DNA of 64,000 nt from Tigriopus japonicus (Eukaryota; Arthropoda; Copepoda; Harpacticoida; Harpacticidae), in the NCBI GenBank assembly GCA_010645155.1, contig JAAGOF010000251.1:1294784-1358783 (forward strand), given 5' to 3'. The notes beneath the pieces were generated by a model. It did no database searches and was not told the origin of the DNA. It saw only the letters and a program-made list of their open reading frames with translations. This document shows positions 1 to 12,800 of this stretch, in pieces. The position numbers and the translations under genes were made by a program. Each line of letters opens with the position of its first letter. The stretch's first letter is position 1.

Positions 1-740
1 CCTACGCCGCAATCAGTATATGACTCATAAAAGCGATTCTGTCCTACTATAGGCCATTCGGTTTGGAAGTCAAAGAGTAAATGGATGAACTCCTCATTTG
101 ATAACCAGTGGAGGTTTGTTCAATAATCGAAGAACGAGCATCTCAGTTATGCCAAAGTTTGTATTACACAGCCTCTGCCGCCAGCAACGCCTACAATTCA
201 TCACTCGCACTTACTGTATTTAGAAAAAAAATATCTCTGACTCCTCCACAAGTTGTGTGTACCATGTATACTGTTCCACGCGTGTGAGTATGAGTATTAT
301 GTCCAGGGTTCAAAGCCACCCACTCGCATAGAACCAAAATTCATCTCTCAGTTTTGCCGGTGAACCGCTCAGTTGTCGTCAAGCTCTGAGCGAGCTCCTC
401 AGGATGCTTCAGTCCTTAGTCTCATGTTGTAGGAGTTAGAAGTGATCAATACCAAAGTGACACTTACACATTGGACTCACCGCCGTGTTTCTTTGTCAAC
501 ATTTCTTCCAGGCAAGTGCTGCGGGGCATAGGGTTGAGGATTCCCCCTTGCGAGACTCCTTCAGTCAGAAAACGGTCGCCGAGGTGTTCACATCTCGGGT
601 GTGTTTTGCTCGGATGAGTCATCCAGTGATGTGTCAAGCCGCTTCTTGGTTGTTGTTCTAGTGCATTTGAACTGTGACCATATTAGGGGCACCGACGAAG
701 AACCAGATCACAACCACTATTCACCATTCCACTGCCAATT
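1..740 (+). promoter_or_regulatory. Upstream region and probable 5' leader of the ZC2HC1-like gene
   Basis: No protein-coding sequence is recognised here. The stretch just before the start codon at 741 should contain the promoter and 5' UTR. A TTCAGTC motif at 560–566 and a TCAGTT at 369–374 resemble the arthropod initiator (TCAGT), and the DNA between 360 and 620 is richer in CG dinucleotides than its surroundings. A pyrimidine-rich acceptor-like site (TTTCTTCCAG, ending near 513) could instead mark the start of a leader exon continuing to 806. The sequence does not decide between a start site near 563 and an upstream leader exon. No TATA box was identified. Confidence 0.35.
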
Positions 741-806
741 ATGATGAATACATCTGTGCCACAAAGTCGCGCCCAATCGGGCGTATCAAGATTAGCATTA
801 GTTCAG
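741..806 (+). CDS. Exon 1 of ZC2HC1-like gene (residues 1–22)
   Basis: A 66-bp coding exon starting with tandem ATG codons (741 and 744), both with A at –3, and ending in an excellent donor, CAG|GTAAGG, at 806/807. It encodes MMNTSVPQSRAQSGVSRLAL plus VQ. The end reads straight into exon 2 (VQ|ARFQAQQLAEKEEK) in phase 0, forming one continuous amphipathic helix; that join is the main reason for choosing this exon over the downstream in-frame ATG at 5140, which lies in the intron 1 acceptor region. Either ATG could be the start; the first is taken by scanning convention. Confidence 0.83.
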
Positions 807-3800
807 GTAAGGTCACTTTGCATATAATACGCTTTTCAACAACTATTGAATGGAATCATGTTGCCAGATGGTCAATCTATTAGCTTTTTTTTTGATGGTT
901 TAAAACGGGCCCATCTAAAGGAAGGATCCAGAAATGCGAAGCTTAACTTCTCTAATGCTAAAACCAACTCATCAAACGTTGCGAAAACCGAAAGATATTT
1001 GTTTTATGACAAGAGGAATTGCAATCAACATAATTTTAGCCGGTCATCTGGAAACCACCAATATTTACGGGTGCAAATTTCATTCAAGCGAAAATGCCTC
1101 TGTGGTTGAATAACTTTGATTATGTACATTTTTGTTTGACACCTTGCTTTCAAAAGATAACTCCTCAAGAACAAAAAATGTTGATGATGTCTTCGTAAAT
1201 CAGACTGGACAGCTTTTTTGTACGGTATTGAACGTAAATGCTGAAAGCAAAAGCATCACATGTGCATTTTCAAAAACCCAGTTTATCCCCCCCCAAAAAT
1301 CTTCTCCAATCCCCGATAAGATATCGTCGTCCTTGATCTGCAATTTCGGCTCTGGACTTGATGATTTCCTTGAAAGGAAGAATCCATGTCATCCAAATCT
1401 GGCGAAACTCTACCGTGAGTCATGGTGATGATGATGATCTTCGCCTTTTCAAGACTCGATTGCCACCCTCGAAGTACCTTAAAAGTAGAAAACTGACTTT
1501 CAAGATCTCGTCTTCTTTGGTCACGATCCATTTCACTTAAAAAAAGCTGGCACATCTCCGCCGAGATCCTGAAATATTTCTGAGAATTCGATTATGGTTA
1601 TTGTTTACTCAGGCACATTCCGAGCAAAACTGATGAAGCGGTGCCTTCTTTCCCACTTCCCTTGTTGGGAACAAAGAGGCGACATTTCAATTCTTCGGAA
1701 TGAAATCAAGACAACCATTGAATAACAAATTTGAGTGGCGTAACAATTGCAAAAAAGTGTTGCCAAAACTGATTATAGGCGAGGGCACTTGAATATATAG
1801 AAAAGCCAGGGTGCCAATTTGGAATTGCAACTTGTGCATCAAAAACACTTGTGAACACTTCTTGAACAAAAAGATGTCATTCGAATAATCGTCATCATCC
1901 ATTGAAGGAGAACATCATCACCAACAGTACTACTGTGTGTAATACGCACATCATAGTTTACGGCTACAGTATATGAGTCTATGAGTCTTGTGAACGCGAA
2001 CAACACCACGGAAATAACGTGCTCATGTGTAACATCAATGTAGACAATCATTTGCTTGATTTGAAGTAACACCTGGCAATTGGAGCTTATCAAAGCCATT
2101 CCTATTTTGTTCTATGGATAAAACTCGGGGAAATAATTGTAGTGCTCCAAAAATGAACGCTTCCAGTTTTGGTCACACATTCAACCCATAATTTGGTTTA
2201 ACCTCAAATTGATTTTTTTTTTTCATTTCAAAGGAAATACTTTATGGTTTGTTGTTGTCAATGGGTACTCTTTAGAAGCTCTTGACAGAGCCACTAATTT
2301 TTTTGAAGCATATTTTAACAGAAGGAAGTTGCCTTTTTCCAAATAGTTTTGTCAGAACAGAACTACTATTCAAAAGTACAGTTTGGTAACGGAACAAATT
2401 CAATTGCTTTTCACGCAACCTATTTTCCCTGGTCCTTATTTTCATTGTTGCTCAATTTTTTTCATTGTCGTCAACTAATCCGGTAAACCTTGAAGTTGCA
2501 AAGCTACAGGTTAATGAATTTGGAAGTGCTTACTAGGTAGCTGATTCCAAAGAACTTAATTTTCTTCCATCAAAGCTTCAGACAACTTTTTACCTTATAC
2601 CAAATGATAAGCAATACAGAAGTCGTTTTCTATAAAAAAGGCAGACGAAAAAAAAAACAATATTCAAGGACGGCCGTGCCTTCTCAATGGGAATTGACAA
2701 ACTGATCCCACATTATCCGGGACGGCCATAACGTTTAAGATGCATTTGGTCCGTCAACTGATCTTTTTGGAAGGACCTCAGATCTCGGCCCCACCTTTAT
2801 TTTGAAATGCATTCATGCAAGCATATAAGGTACTATTTTTTGTCACGACGCCAAAGTAATCTCACTGGATAACCAACAATCCTTAAAACTTGCAAATTAA
2901 GGGGTACCCTAATGTTCATTTAAATATGTCGTTGACTATTCGTGAAAGAGAAGTGTTGAAGCAGATGTGGAGTCTTGAAATGACGACAACTCATTTTAGC
3001 AAAAGTTGAATACTTTACTTTATCAAGTACCCATGCATTTCGAAAGAGGGCCTTCCAAGGGTAATGTCGTCCTGAAAGGGGGATTTAGATGCGTTTGCCG
3101 AGGAGTTTCTGAACTTTATTGCCCTAGCTGCTCACTTGAACTCCCACTCGTTCCACTTTGGAACGGCGTGCATTGATTTGGGTTCAGATATTCGAAACCA
3201 CTGTCCTTGATGGAGCTCTGCTCAGGGTTTCTGCGTTTTCCAGAGGGTCGCCATTTCTTCCATAAATTTGAGAGCAAAATAGTCCTCGAGAAATAATCTG
3301 GCTGTAATTTGCATTCAATGCCTGGGTTCCAATCCTTGGTTATGGTACACTTTGCATCATATCCAAAGATGGATATTAGATTGAGATTCAAGGCACTCCA
3401 CCTTAGAAGTGATGTCATTGGTTTAAATGCAAATGGAGGTGCTTCTAGACTAGTTATGAATTGGTGCAAAGGTCCCTGCATAAAGATCCTTATCTAGTCG
3501 GAGAGAAATGGAGGATCAGTGCTTAATTCCACTGCATAATAGTTTGAAGCGTCACAATTAACTCAATCCATGAGCATTGTTATAGCACTTGCATTCACAA
3601 CTTGTACGAAAAGTATGATTGTGACTAGTAATTGGTTTTCATCGGATTGGACAAATTATTGGTCGATGACAAAACAAAGGCTCGTTTACATTTTTCTCTA
3701 TTGATAACGAATAGATAAAAAAAGATCAAGCGTACCTACTATAGGACCACTTAAGGTCCTTCATACGGATAGAACGTCAAATATGGACTGAAGGTCGCAT

Positions 3801-6800
3801 CAGAAAATATGCCCGCTTGTTCAAGACCGGTCAGAGATTTTCTAATGTCCCACATCAGACAAGGCCTACTCCAACCAATCAATAGTCGGTCGATGCATGA
3901 ATAATGTATGGAATGTCAACGAATCAGAAGGGCTTTGCCGAAAGTTCGAGGAGCAACTTCCTTCACGGGGTGTTCCAGTGAATGAATCAGAAGTAGCCTT
4001 CTTGATCAAGACCATTTCCCATTGCTTGCCTTGAACGCTGAAGCGGCAACTTGTTCCTGGTCTCGTCTCAAACCACCCAGTGAGGAAGTGAGGGAGTGCA
4101 TGCCATTCCCAGGTATATGTATCTATGAAATGAGAGACATTGAACTTCACACGGATCTCTCTATTCGAGTTTGGTTGCATTTTTGGAAGGTTCCCATTGG
4201 ACGTTTTTGGGAATTAGACAGCGTGCCCTAGTTTTGTGATGGCCCTCGACAGTATTCAGAGTGTCTGCCTAGAGGGTTTTGATCTACCTGAACCTCAACG
4301 AGATATCTAGATATCTGTTATCATTAGCGAGAGAGACTTCCATACCACTTGAAAGGAAACCTCTCTCCGAAAGGCCTGAATCAAAAGCCGTTGAAGGCCA
4401 TCGGCTTTTGCGAGTCAATCCACGGAAATCTTGGTCAGTAGTCCTTTCAACTTTGGTTGAATGTGGTATTTTGGAGCAAATATTGGTGTTTGACGAGGAT
4501 TTGAGTTTCTTGCCACACCAGCTGAGCTTCAGCTTCATGACATGTGCATTGGTTAAGAATTATACCTAACTTTCCAACCTGGAGGAAAGTCACTACAGCA
4601 AAATAAGAGGGTATCAAGTGGCGAATACGTCGCATTCAGAACCGTTTGGAATTGACATGATTTTGGCACATGGGAAGTGAAGAGTGCAGAGTTGTGAGCA
4701 GGAAGAAGCTCTAATGAAAAGATAACCAGAGTACGAAACAGCTAATCTTATGGCAAGCCTGGACGTCTTTGGAAAACCAACCAATAGAGCCAAATCTTCG
4801 GACTTGACCAAGAATGATGTAAGTACGTTGAATGGAAGGAACGCTTTTACACTTCCACCTTTGTAGCAGACCCAAATGGTTTCCAAAGGCCTGTAATGTG
4901 TCTTGAAGGCCATTTATTAAGACGAGCACCGCGTTACAGCAGATCCAAATTAATTAGTTATGGCTCCAAGGGCAATCATGAAAGGATCTGGAGCGGTGGC
5001 TACGACCAATGGGAACGATGCATTTCTCTCTCTTGATGCTCCCATTCCAGATAAAGGATTGTTTCCAGAATCATCTAGTTGCTTGCCTTCGTGACAGAGA
5101 ACCCTTTACACATACCCACCCCATCTCAGGACGCCTTTCATGTTTCTATTTCAGGCAAGATTCCAAGCCCAACAATTAGCGGAGAAGGAGGAGAAGCTCA
5201 TCCATTTATTGGAGCAACGACAAGAGGAAACAGTGAGACGGATCAACAATTTCAATGGTCGGGATTCAATTGCCTCACATTCGGCCAATTCACTGTCATC
5301 AAACAACAGTGCCAATTCAATCACACCTAGTGTGGGCCAAAGACCCGGACGGGTCCGCCAAATGTTTGAAGAGCGACGGAAAAATGAACTCAATACTACC
5401 AATGGTTCTAATGGAAGTCCCGTGGGATGGGACAAGAGCTATCCGCTAAAGCCAGTCAACGGCGCACTCTACAAGCGGAACAGCAATGCTGCACTCAATG
5501 TCAAGTCGAATAAATACTCTGGGAACTACGGACCGCGAAGGAGTAGTAGCCAGAACAGAGGGGTGAGTTTGGACCGAGCCCGATATGCGGCCTCCAACTC
5601 ATCAGGATACTCGAGTGCTTCCATGGCCCGAACCAGGAGCCACCACCAGTTGAGCCAGTCCTCTGGAGAGGATAGCTATGGCTCAACCAGCCGACCTCCG
5701 TCTCGCGGAGGAGTAGGCACCTATGGCACCTATGGTGCCCGGGGAAGGATGCAGCGTTCGCAGACAGGCTATGAGGATGACTATGACGAAATTGAGCCTA
5801 AAAAGACATCTTATACCAGGGAGTATATCAAGAACCTCCCACCAACCAATTCCACCCCGCGGGGTAGGATGGCAAGGCCGAATCGTCTGCGAGAACCTAG
5901 TCCCGCCGGACGACCTTCTTATGAACACAGCTCATATTCGTCTCAATCCTCGGAGAAATCCGACCCTCCGGCCTTCACTGTGTTACATTCAAGTAAGAGT
6001 GCTCACCAATTAGGTTTAAATGGAACATCTGGATACAATGGGGTCCTGACCTCATCTTCCACAGAAGACAATCTTCAATATGGGGGCGATCGAAGATCTA
6101 CATCCCGACCACGAATTGATACTCGGACATTCAGGTAATTATTGCAAAAACGTCATGTTGTTTTATCAAATACCTGGAAGAAGAGGATTCAACTCGGACT
6201 TTCCTGTGTGTTTTAACAAGTCCGCTCCAAGGTACTTGAAACCACAAAGAAACGTTGTTATCGTTACATGAAATAGCGTCGGAAATGTTCTTGGATTTCT
6301 CATCAATATTTCATGCAAATAACGGATGACCTTCAAATATCAAACCCTACAAGGAAACGAGGAATAGGAACCTTCGACATCTTTCATCCCCCCTTAATCC
6401 AAAGCATGGTTCACTACTCTTGCACATAGATTCTTATTCTTGTTTTGGTATTCCAGAAAAAGTCGAAGCCCAGAGCCGACGAGTCGATCCCCGAGTCTAT
6501 CTCCGACCGTACCCAGAAGCAAATCTATGCAGAGACGTAGATCTAGCCTCTCACGGTCGGAAGCACCACCCCCGGATCACTCTGCTTACTTGGCCCATCA
6601 AGAACGGACAGAGGTCGAGAGACGGATCGCAAAAGAACGGGAAGAGGAGAAGCGCCGGATGCAAGCCGAGATGCGTAGACGGGAACAGGAACTCCTGGAA
6701 AGGATTAAGCGACAGCAGAAAGAATTGGAAACCATGAAACAGGAAAAGACAAAGGTGAGCCATGCTCTCCATTTAGTTGAGAAAGGGCGGATGTTTTGAA

Positions 6801-9800
6801 ATTGAATTAGCCTTTTGAAATCCGGATAGGATTTAAGCCCATTACTATGCAACAGTTTTCGTTTGTGGTGCGTTGGCGAAGATTTTTTTCATCTAGAATT
6901 ATGTAATTGAAGGTTGAGAAGAAGTTCGAAAATGGCCCAAAGCGAAGTGGAAGAACCATTCTCTTCGTCAGGCATTAAATTTTAGCCGTCTCTTATCGAA
7001 TTTTCCCCTCATCGTCTCATCTCTCGAGCTCGAATGGACCACATGTGGGACAAAACTGCATGAGAACTAGCAAGAACCAACTCCCGGAATCACAGTCATT
7101 GCCAAGTGATCATTAATAAGACCAAAACCATGGCCTCTTGGCGCTTGCCCAAGGCTTTCGTTCCCTCATTTCTCCCCCAAGACAAAAGACGAAATTAGAA
7201 TTTTACATTTGGGTACATCTGTCGTGTGTCTCAAAGAAATTACTTTCAAGAAAATCTCGGCTAGCCTTAGAAGTTAGGAGTGTCTTGGTAGGAATGCAGG
7301 AGCAATTTGAGGAGGTTTACACCGGCCTAGAAATATCTATTGTCATTCCATTGGATTTTCCCCAAGTTCAGTTACCAAAATGGCTTGCTCGAGCGCGTTC
7401 AAGGGTTTAGAGATTATTCTTTCCACTTACAAAGTCCACCCAAGAAAGCTGGGTTCCCTTAAAAGCAGTTAGAAGTGCCGAGGTGGAACTGAGATCCGAA
7501 GAATCCACGTTTTCATTGATTGTGAAACTGGTCTCGAAATGCATTTGGGCCTTTCCTCATTTTGAACCCTCAGTTTCTGCTCTTCAAGGTTTCCTCTTTT
7601 TCTTCTGATTCAGCAAGCCAAGAGTTGATACATGAAGGTCTACATCCTCTTGACTCCCTGCAAGAAGGGACCATTCTTGAATAAATTGCTCAAGAACACT
7701 CCTTCTGTCGTCTGATATTCAAAAAAGTTTGATGTTACCGCGCTGGACCACCCAAGGCTAAGGAAGACTTTCAAGTTCCCCGACCGTTTTCAAAAGTTTC
7801 CCCCCTCACTTGAAAAAAGGAAGACTCCTCACTCCTAGACATCACTAGAAACCTGAGCCTTTTTTCCTTTCTACCCCGGACTTGAAGCTCATCTCTCTGA
7901 CACTACTTACGACTAGTTCCTCGATTCCAGTTTCTTATCTCAAGGCATCTCTCCTATTAACCGGCTTTAATGACAGTTTGTTGACTCGCGGTTTCCGCTA
8001 GGGGCAATCTTTATTACGGCGGGAAGTTTGAAGATCAGTTTGGTCATAATCTGGAACGAGTTTACTTGCTTGAGTCCGATCGGTGCAAACTCAATTTCCA
8101 GGCCTTGTCAATTTGAGTGTTGATGTAAGAATAATGGAACGGTTTTTGCATCCAGATTTGCCATGCAATTCCGCCGATATGCAGTCTTGAACCGGATCTT
8201 ATGGGAGAAAACTCTTCATTTCAGTAAGGAAATCTTCTCAAGTCAAGTGACCGAAAAAGAGTTCCACAAGACAGGATCCAGTTTGGGCAAGAAGGCAGTC
8301 GAAAGGCACAATTCAATGGTTCATTCGTCATTCTGACAGGAGGATAATTTTTCTTTTCAATTCTTTTTCTCACTTTCTTGCTTAATGAAAGGACTACCCA
8401 ACATCTTAAGACGGATAGCATCAGTACTGCACACTCGTACAAACTACAAAGATCTGAGTCAAGGGGTTTCTTAGCTGAAGCATGTGAGCTCTTTCAAACC
8501 TGAATTGAAACATACTATGTACTGTATATTCGTAGCTTTTACCCCTAAAAAATATTCAGATATCTAGGAGGTGTGGAAGTCATAGTCTCAGAATTGCAAC
8601 TCTCGACTCATGAAGACCATGCCTAATCTTTCTTTGCAAAGGCTGCGGCCAAGATGGAATCGATTGGACCCGCCAAAGCCCCCACTTTTCAGAGGAACCC
8701 TAGCCAGAGATCCTTCAGAGTCAAGCCATCCGGACCAGCTCAAGCCACAAAACCCGCGGAAAATAAACAGAAGGTAGTTTGCCGTGTGCATTGGTGGGCA
8801 TCGTTAACTCATTAACAAATATGTCATGATTCACTCATCCTTAAATACGTCCACTTTAACCCCAAGGATTCATCTTGACAATAGAGCGTTAAACCAAAGT
8901 TAATTTTGTATAACCCTTTATCAGGTGTAATGATGTGTGTGTACATGTGTGTTAACCCTATTTTGGTTGATTAGGTCGGTAATATCCATTCGTATCCATT
9001 GTTTTGTGATGATTGGTCTCCCCATCTCTTTCACCTAGTTATGATATTGCTAAAATAACTAATTTCAGGTGGAACGAGAACTTCAACGTCAAGAAGCAAA
9101 TCGTGAACGAGAACGAAAGTTGGCTGAGGACAAACGCCGTGAGGAAGAGCGTATTGAAGAGCGGGAACGAATGCGCGAGAGGGAAAGAGTCCGGCGGGAT
9201 CGGATGACCGCTGCACGGGAACAAGCCACGGCCAAAAGACAACAACAGCAGCACCAATTCTTGGTAAGTGGATATGGTGATAAATGCTAAATTTTGGTTA
9301 GTTGCATGACGTCATTGATTTATTTGAATGCTTTGATATCTGTAGATCTTGCGCATTTGGAAAGAGCGATTAAGCATTCAGCTGCATAACGGATGCAATG
9401 CAATTCCCAACCAAGAATATTGCATTTGTCTTAGCTCTCGTTCATCGCACTTTTATCGTGTCTCATAAAGGATGAAGCATAACTGTACAAAAATTGGGCA
9501 TTTTTTCCTATTTGATACGGCCAAGAACGGGTCTCTAAATTATTTCACTTCGGAGGAGAAAGTTGTCGAGGAAAATGAATAGAATTTCCGAAGCAGTTCT
9601 CAGTATGCACGGATGAACATCGAGCAGACTGGTCGACTTGGAGCCTGTATTCAAGGCTCTGGGTACAAGGCCTGTTTTGGAATTCATTCTCTCCGGGTGG
9701 GCAATGAATTGCCGGAGGATTAGAACGGATGCAGTAATAATGGTTTAAATTTTTTCATGCTCCTCGGATCTTCTCCCCGAAGTGCAAAAGCTCCAAATAA

Positions 9801-12800
9801 TGTCGAAAGAAGGAGGGACACGATTTTTTGGACTCTAACGATCCTCCACACGACCTGTTCACACGTTGGACCAAGGGTCAATTACTCTCCTTTGGGCTGT
9901 AATTGTATTACACTATACGTAGGAGGTTGTCGAGTGCCAAAAACTGGGCTCTAGAAGTCGGTTATTCAAGAGTACCTCTCTTTTCAGAGGAGAGTTGCTC
10001 CCCATTGTGACCAAGTCACATTGGAACTTGTGTCTGAGGTTACAAAAGGGATTTGGGTTGCCTACACTTCTCGTTGTCTCTTAGTCCTCTTCTATTGTGG
10101 TGGAGTGTGAATGGGAGTATTTTTTCTTCCTCCAAGTTACCCCTTTCTCTCAGACTGCGGTTCTATTCCGACGCACTTCAACTCTGAAGTGGAATTGGCT
10201 TGGTCTCGAGCCCGAACTCTCCAATACAAAGAAGAGGTCCATTCGTTTTGACAAAGATATCATTTTACATGCCAAGCATGAGCTCTTTTTTATCCAGATG
10301 CATTCAAGGGTCGCCTAATGACCTCTCGGGTCTTTTGTCTCTTCTCTTTCTCTCTCTTTGGGTCTTCATCTGGTCCAGGCTCTTCACCATTCTACCACTC
10401 TCCTGTAGAGTTGTAGACGTTTGAGCTTCTGGCCAAAAAAACATGAAAAGGGGATCTTTAGGGCCCTTGAAAACATTGCTCTATCCTCATAGTTGCCTCA
10501 CCGCTATCCGGTTCGAGTTTGACGAAGTGGAAGGAATTCAATTGTTGTGTAAAGGCCGTTCCAAACCCACCTACCACATGCGCTCCAATGATGCTTATCT
10601 ATGACCCAGCAACGAGACTAATTAACTGAAGCGTTCCCTTAGCCGCACTAGGGAATGCTGGTCCAAATTTGGTCCAACACACAATCAATGATTATATGCT
10701 TCACTTGAATGCCTTTTTTGGCTCCCAACAGCGGTTAAATTTGGCCGATTGGAATTCTAAACCAGTTTGGCAATGAGGCCGAAACTAAATAAGGAGCCAG
10801 TTTCACAGAGTCTCTCGGTACTTGGCTCTGGCATTCGCAAAACATAAGTTTGTTTATCTGTCAGGGTTGCCACTTGAGAATAAGATTTGCTACAATCCCC
10901 TCTACAGTTTGTGTCTTGCGTTGGGACAACGACTTTGGATGTTGAAAATTATGCGGCCAATTGAGCATGAATTTCGGAAAATGGACCCAATATTGGTGCC
11001 AGATTGAACGAGTTGGAGATTTGCCAAGTTCTCAGTTGAGGGCTTCGATATTTGAATGTCAAGAACGCTAAATGCAGAACAAATAACTAACTGACCGTTT
11101 GCAAATATTGCAAAAAGTGACGTTGGTGGATATATTTCTGTTCAAAAGAAACCTCTAGATTTGCAAATTAACTAGATTCGTACAAAATTCAAAGAGTATA
11201 CCACACAAAGTCATCATTGGTGATCGAAAACTTCCTGATGATTTCCAAGTCGTTTTTACCTTGTCTGTGCTAACGGCTTTCATTCATTGAATCGTTCATT
11301 CTTCAAACACGACAGTAAAAAAGCTTAGTTTCCTAGGAGGTTGAAAATACGAATGAAAACCCATTATTTCAAAAAACCCATAAGAAAGTGACCAGGCCAG
11401 TAACCTTGGCAACCCAATGGTAAGGGCAAAAAAAATCCGTGCCTAATCTTGATGGCACAAATTCACAACGGTTTTCTTGAGGCTAAACAGGGAGAACCCG
11501 AAGTCCAAGTTGAGTACCAAATGCAGGAAAAGTGAAATAAAAAAAAATGTCCAAACTTTATTTGTCAAAGGTGTATCCAAATTCAAGTTTATATCAATAC
11601 TTCGCTAGATCGATTTCCAGTTATAGCCTTGCAACTCTGAATTTGCAGCCGAATTCCATGCTTCTCCGGTCTTTGATATCAATGCAACCTTTCCCAATTT
11701 ACTCCCCCTCGCTCTGTTCATTTGTTTGTACCGAAGAAATCCGATATTTAGGTTGATTGAACGCGTCCGGAATGCCCAAATAACAAGGAGCACTATTTCC
11801 CTCCCTTCCCTTGAGTGCGAGAATTATTGGGGCAATAAACTGTATTCATCCGGGAACAATACCACAAAGAAGTTGTCTAGATCCGTTTATTCGCGCGAGA
11901 GCAATTGTATATCAATCAAACAAGGCCAACTAGCCCGAATAGTAGGCAGGCAGCCTTCAACCTTCTTCTGACGCGAGCCAGGTATGAACAATACTTAGAG
12001 GATGGCGGCACCGTCATGGGTTCAAGCGAAGCTGAGCTCACTTTTCTGCCTAACTAGATCCATTGTTAGGAAAATGGAACAGATTTGCATTGAAGGAAGT
12101 CGAGCAGTTCATGTGGGCAGTCTGTGTATGTAGGGAAAAAACGTGGTCTTTCTTCGGACATGTTTGGTCTTTCTTGTGACACAGACGTCATCGAACAATC
12201 AAGATGGTCATTAGATAGTCCAAGAATGGATCACACATTGGATCAGTGACTAAGTCGTTGGTGCGTTTGACTTGGGTCTAATCGAATGGTGACATTGAAG
12301 AAGGTCGGATTGTCTGGAGGGATCAGTGTCATCGTCGAATAACCATGAGCAAGTGAGATCTGTCGTGGTCAACAATGGGTATCTGCACATCTGTGAGTAT
12401 TCATTCTTGGCCAGGGTTGCTTCAGAGTCTGGCTTGAAATCTTCAGTAGGGGAGAAAACATTTTGTTTCACGAGCGACGACTTGACACGCGTGCTGATGA
12501 GGACTTATGGGTGATTTCGTTCGTTCCCCTCTCATCTCACCTTTTGGCCTCCATTGTGAGCTCTTGGAATGGCAAAGCCTGTTTGGTCTCCACCCTCTCT
12601 TGCTTTGGAGCATGGCTGTGGAAAAGGTTTCATAAAAGTTTTAGTGTCGCTATCCTAGACATTCATGAGCTGCATATAGAGTGTCATAAAGGTTTAGACA
12701 CCGAGAGAAAGGAGGAGCCTTGGATGGTATTCTGTTGAGTAAAAGTTTGGGTCACATTTTCAAGTGAGAGGTCAGAGATGGATTCATAAGCCCTTTGGCT

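Noticed and set aside
3150..3164. 15-bp palindromic GTTCCACTTTGGAAC shared exactly with 19319–19333
   Set aside because: A few exact 15-mers are expected by chance in 64 kb counting both strands; no longer shared flank is seen.
5140..5154. In-frame ATG at 5140 as the start of the ZC2HC1-like protein
   Set aside because: It falls in the polypyrimidine/acceptor sequence TTTCTATTTCAG, and exon 1 at 741–806 joins in phase to continue the conserved helix.
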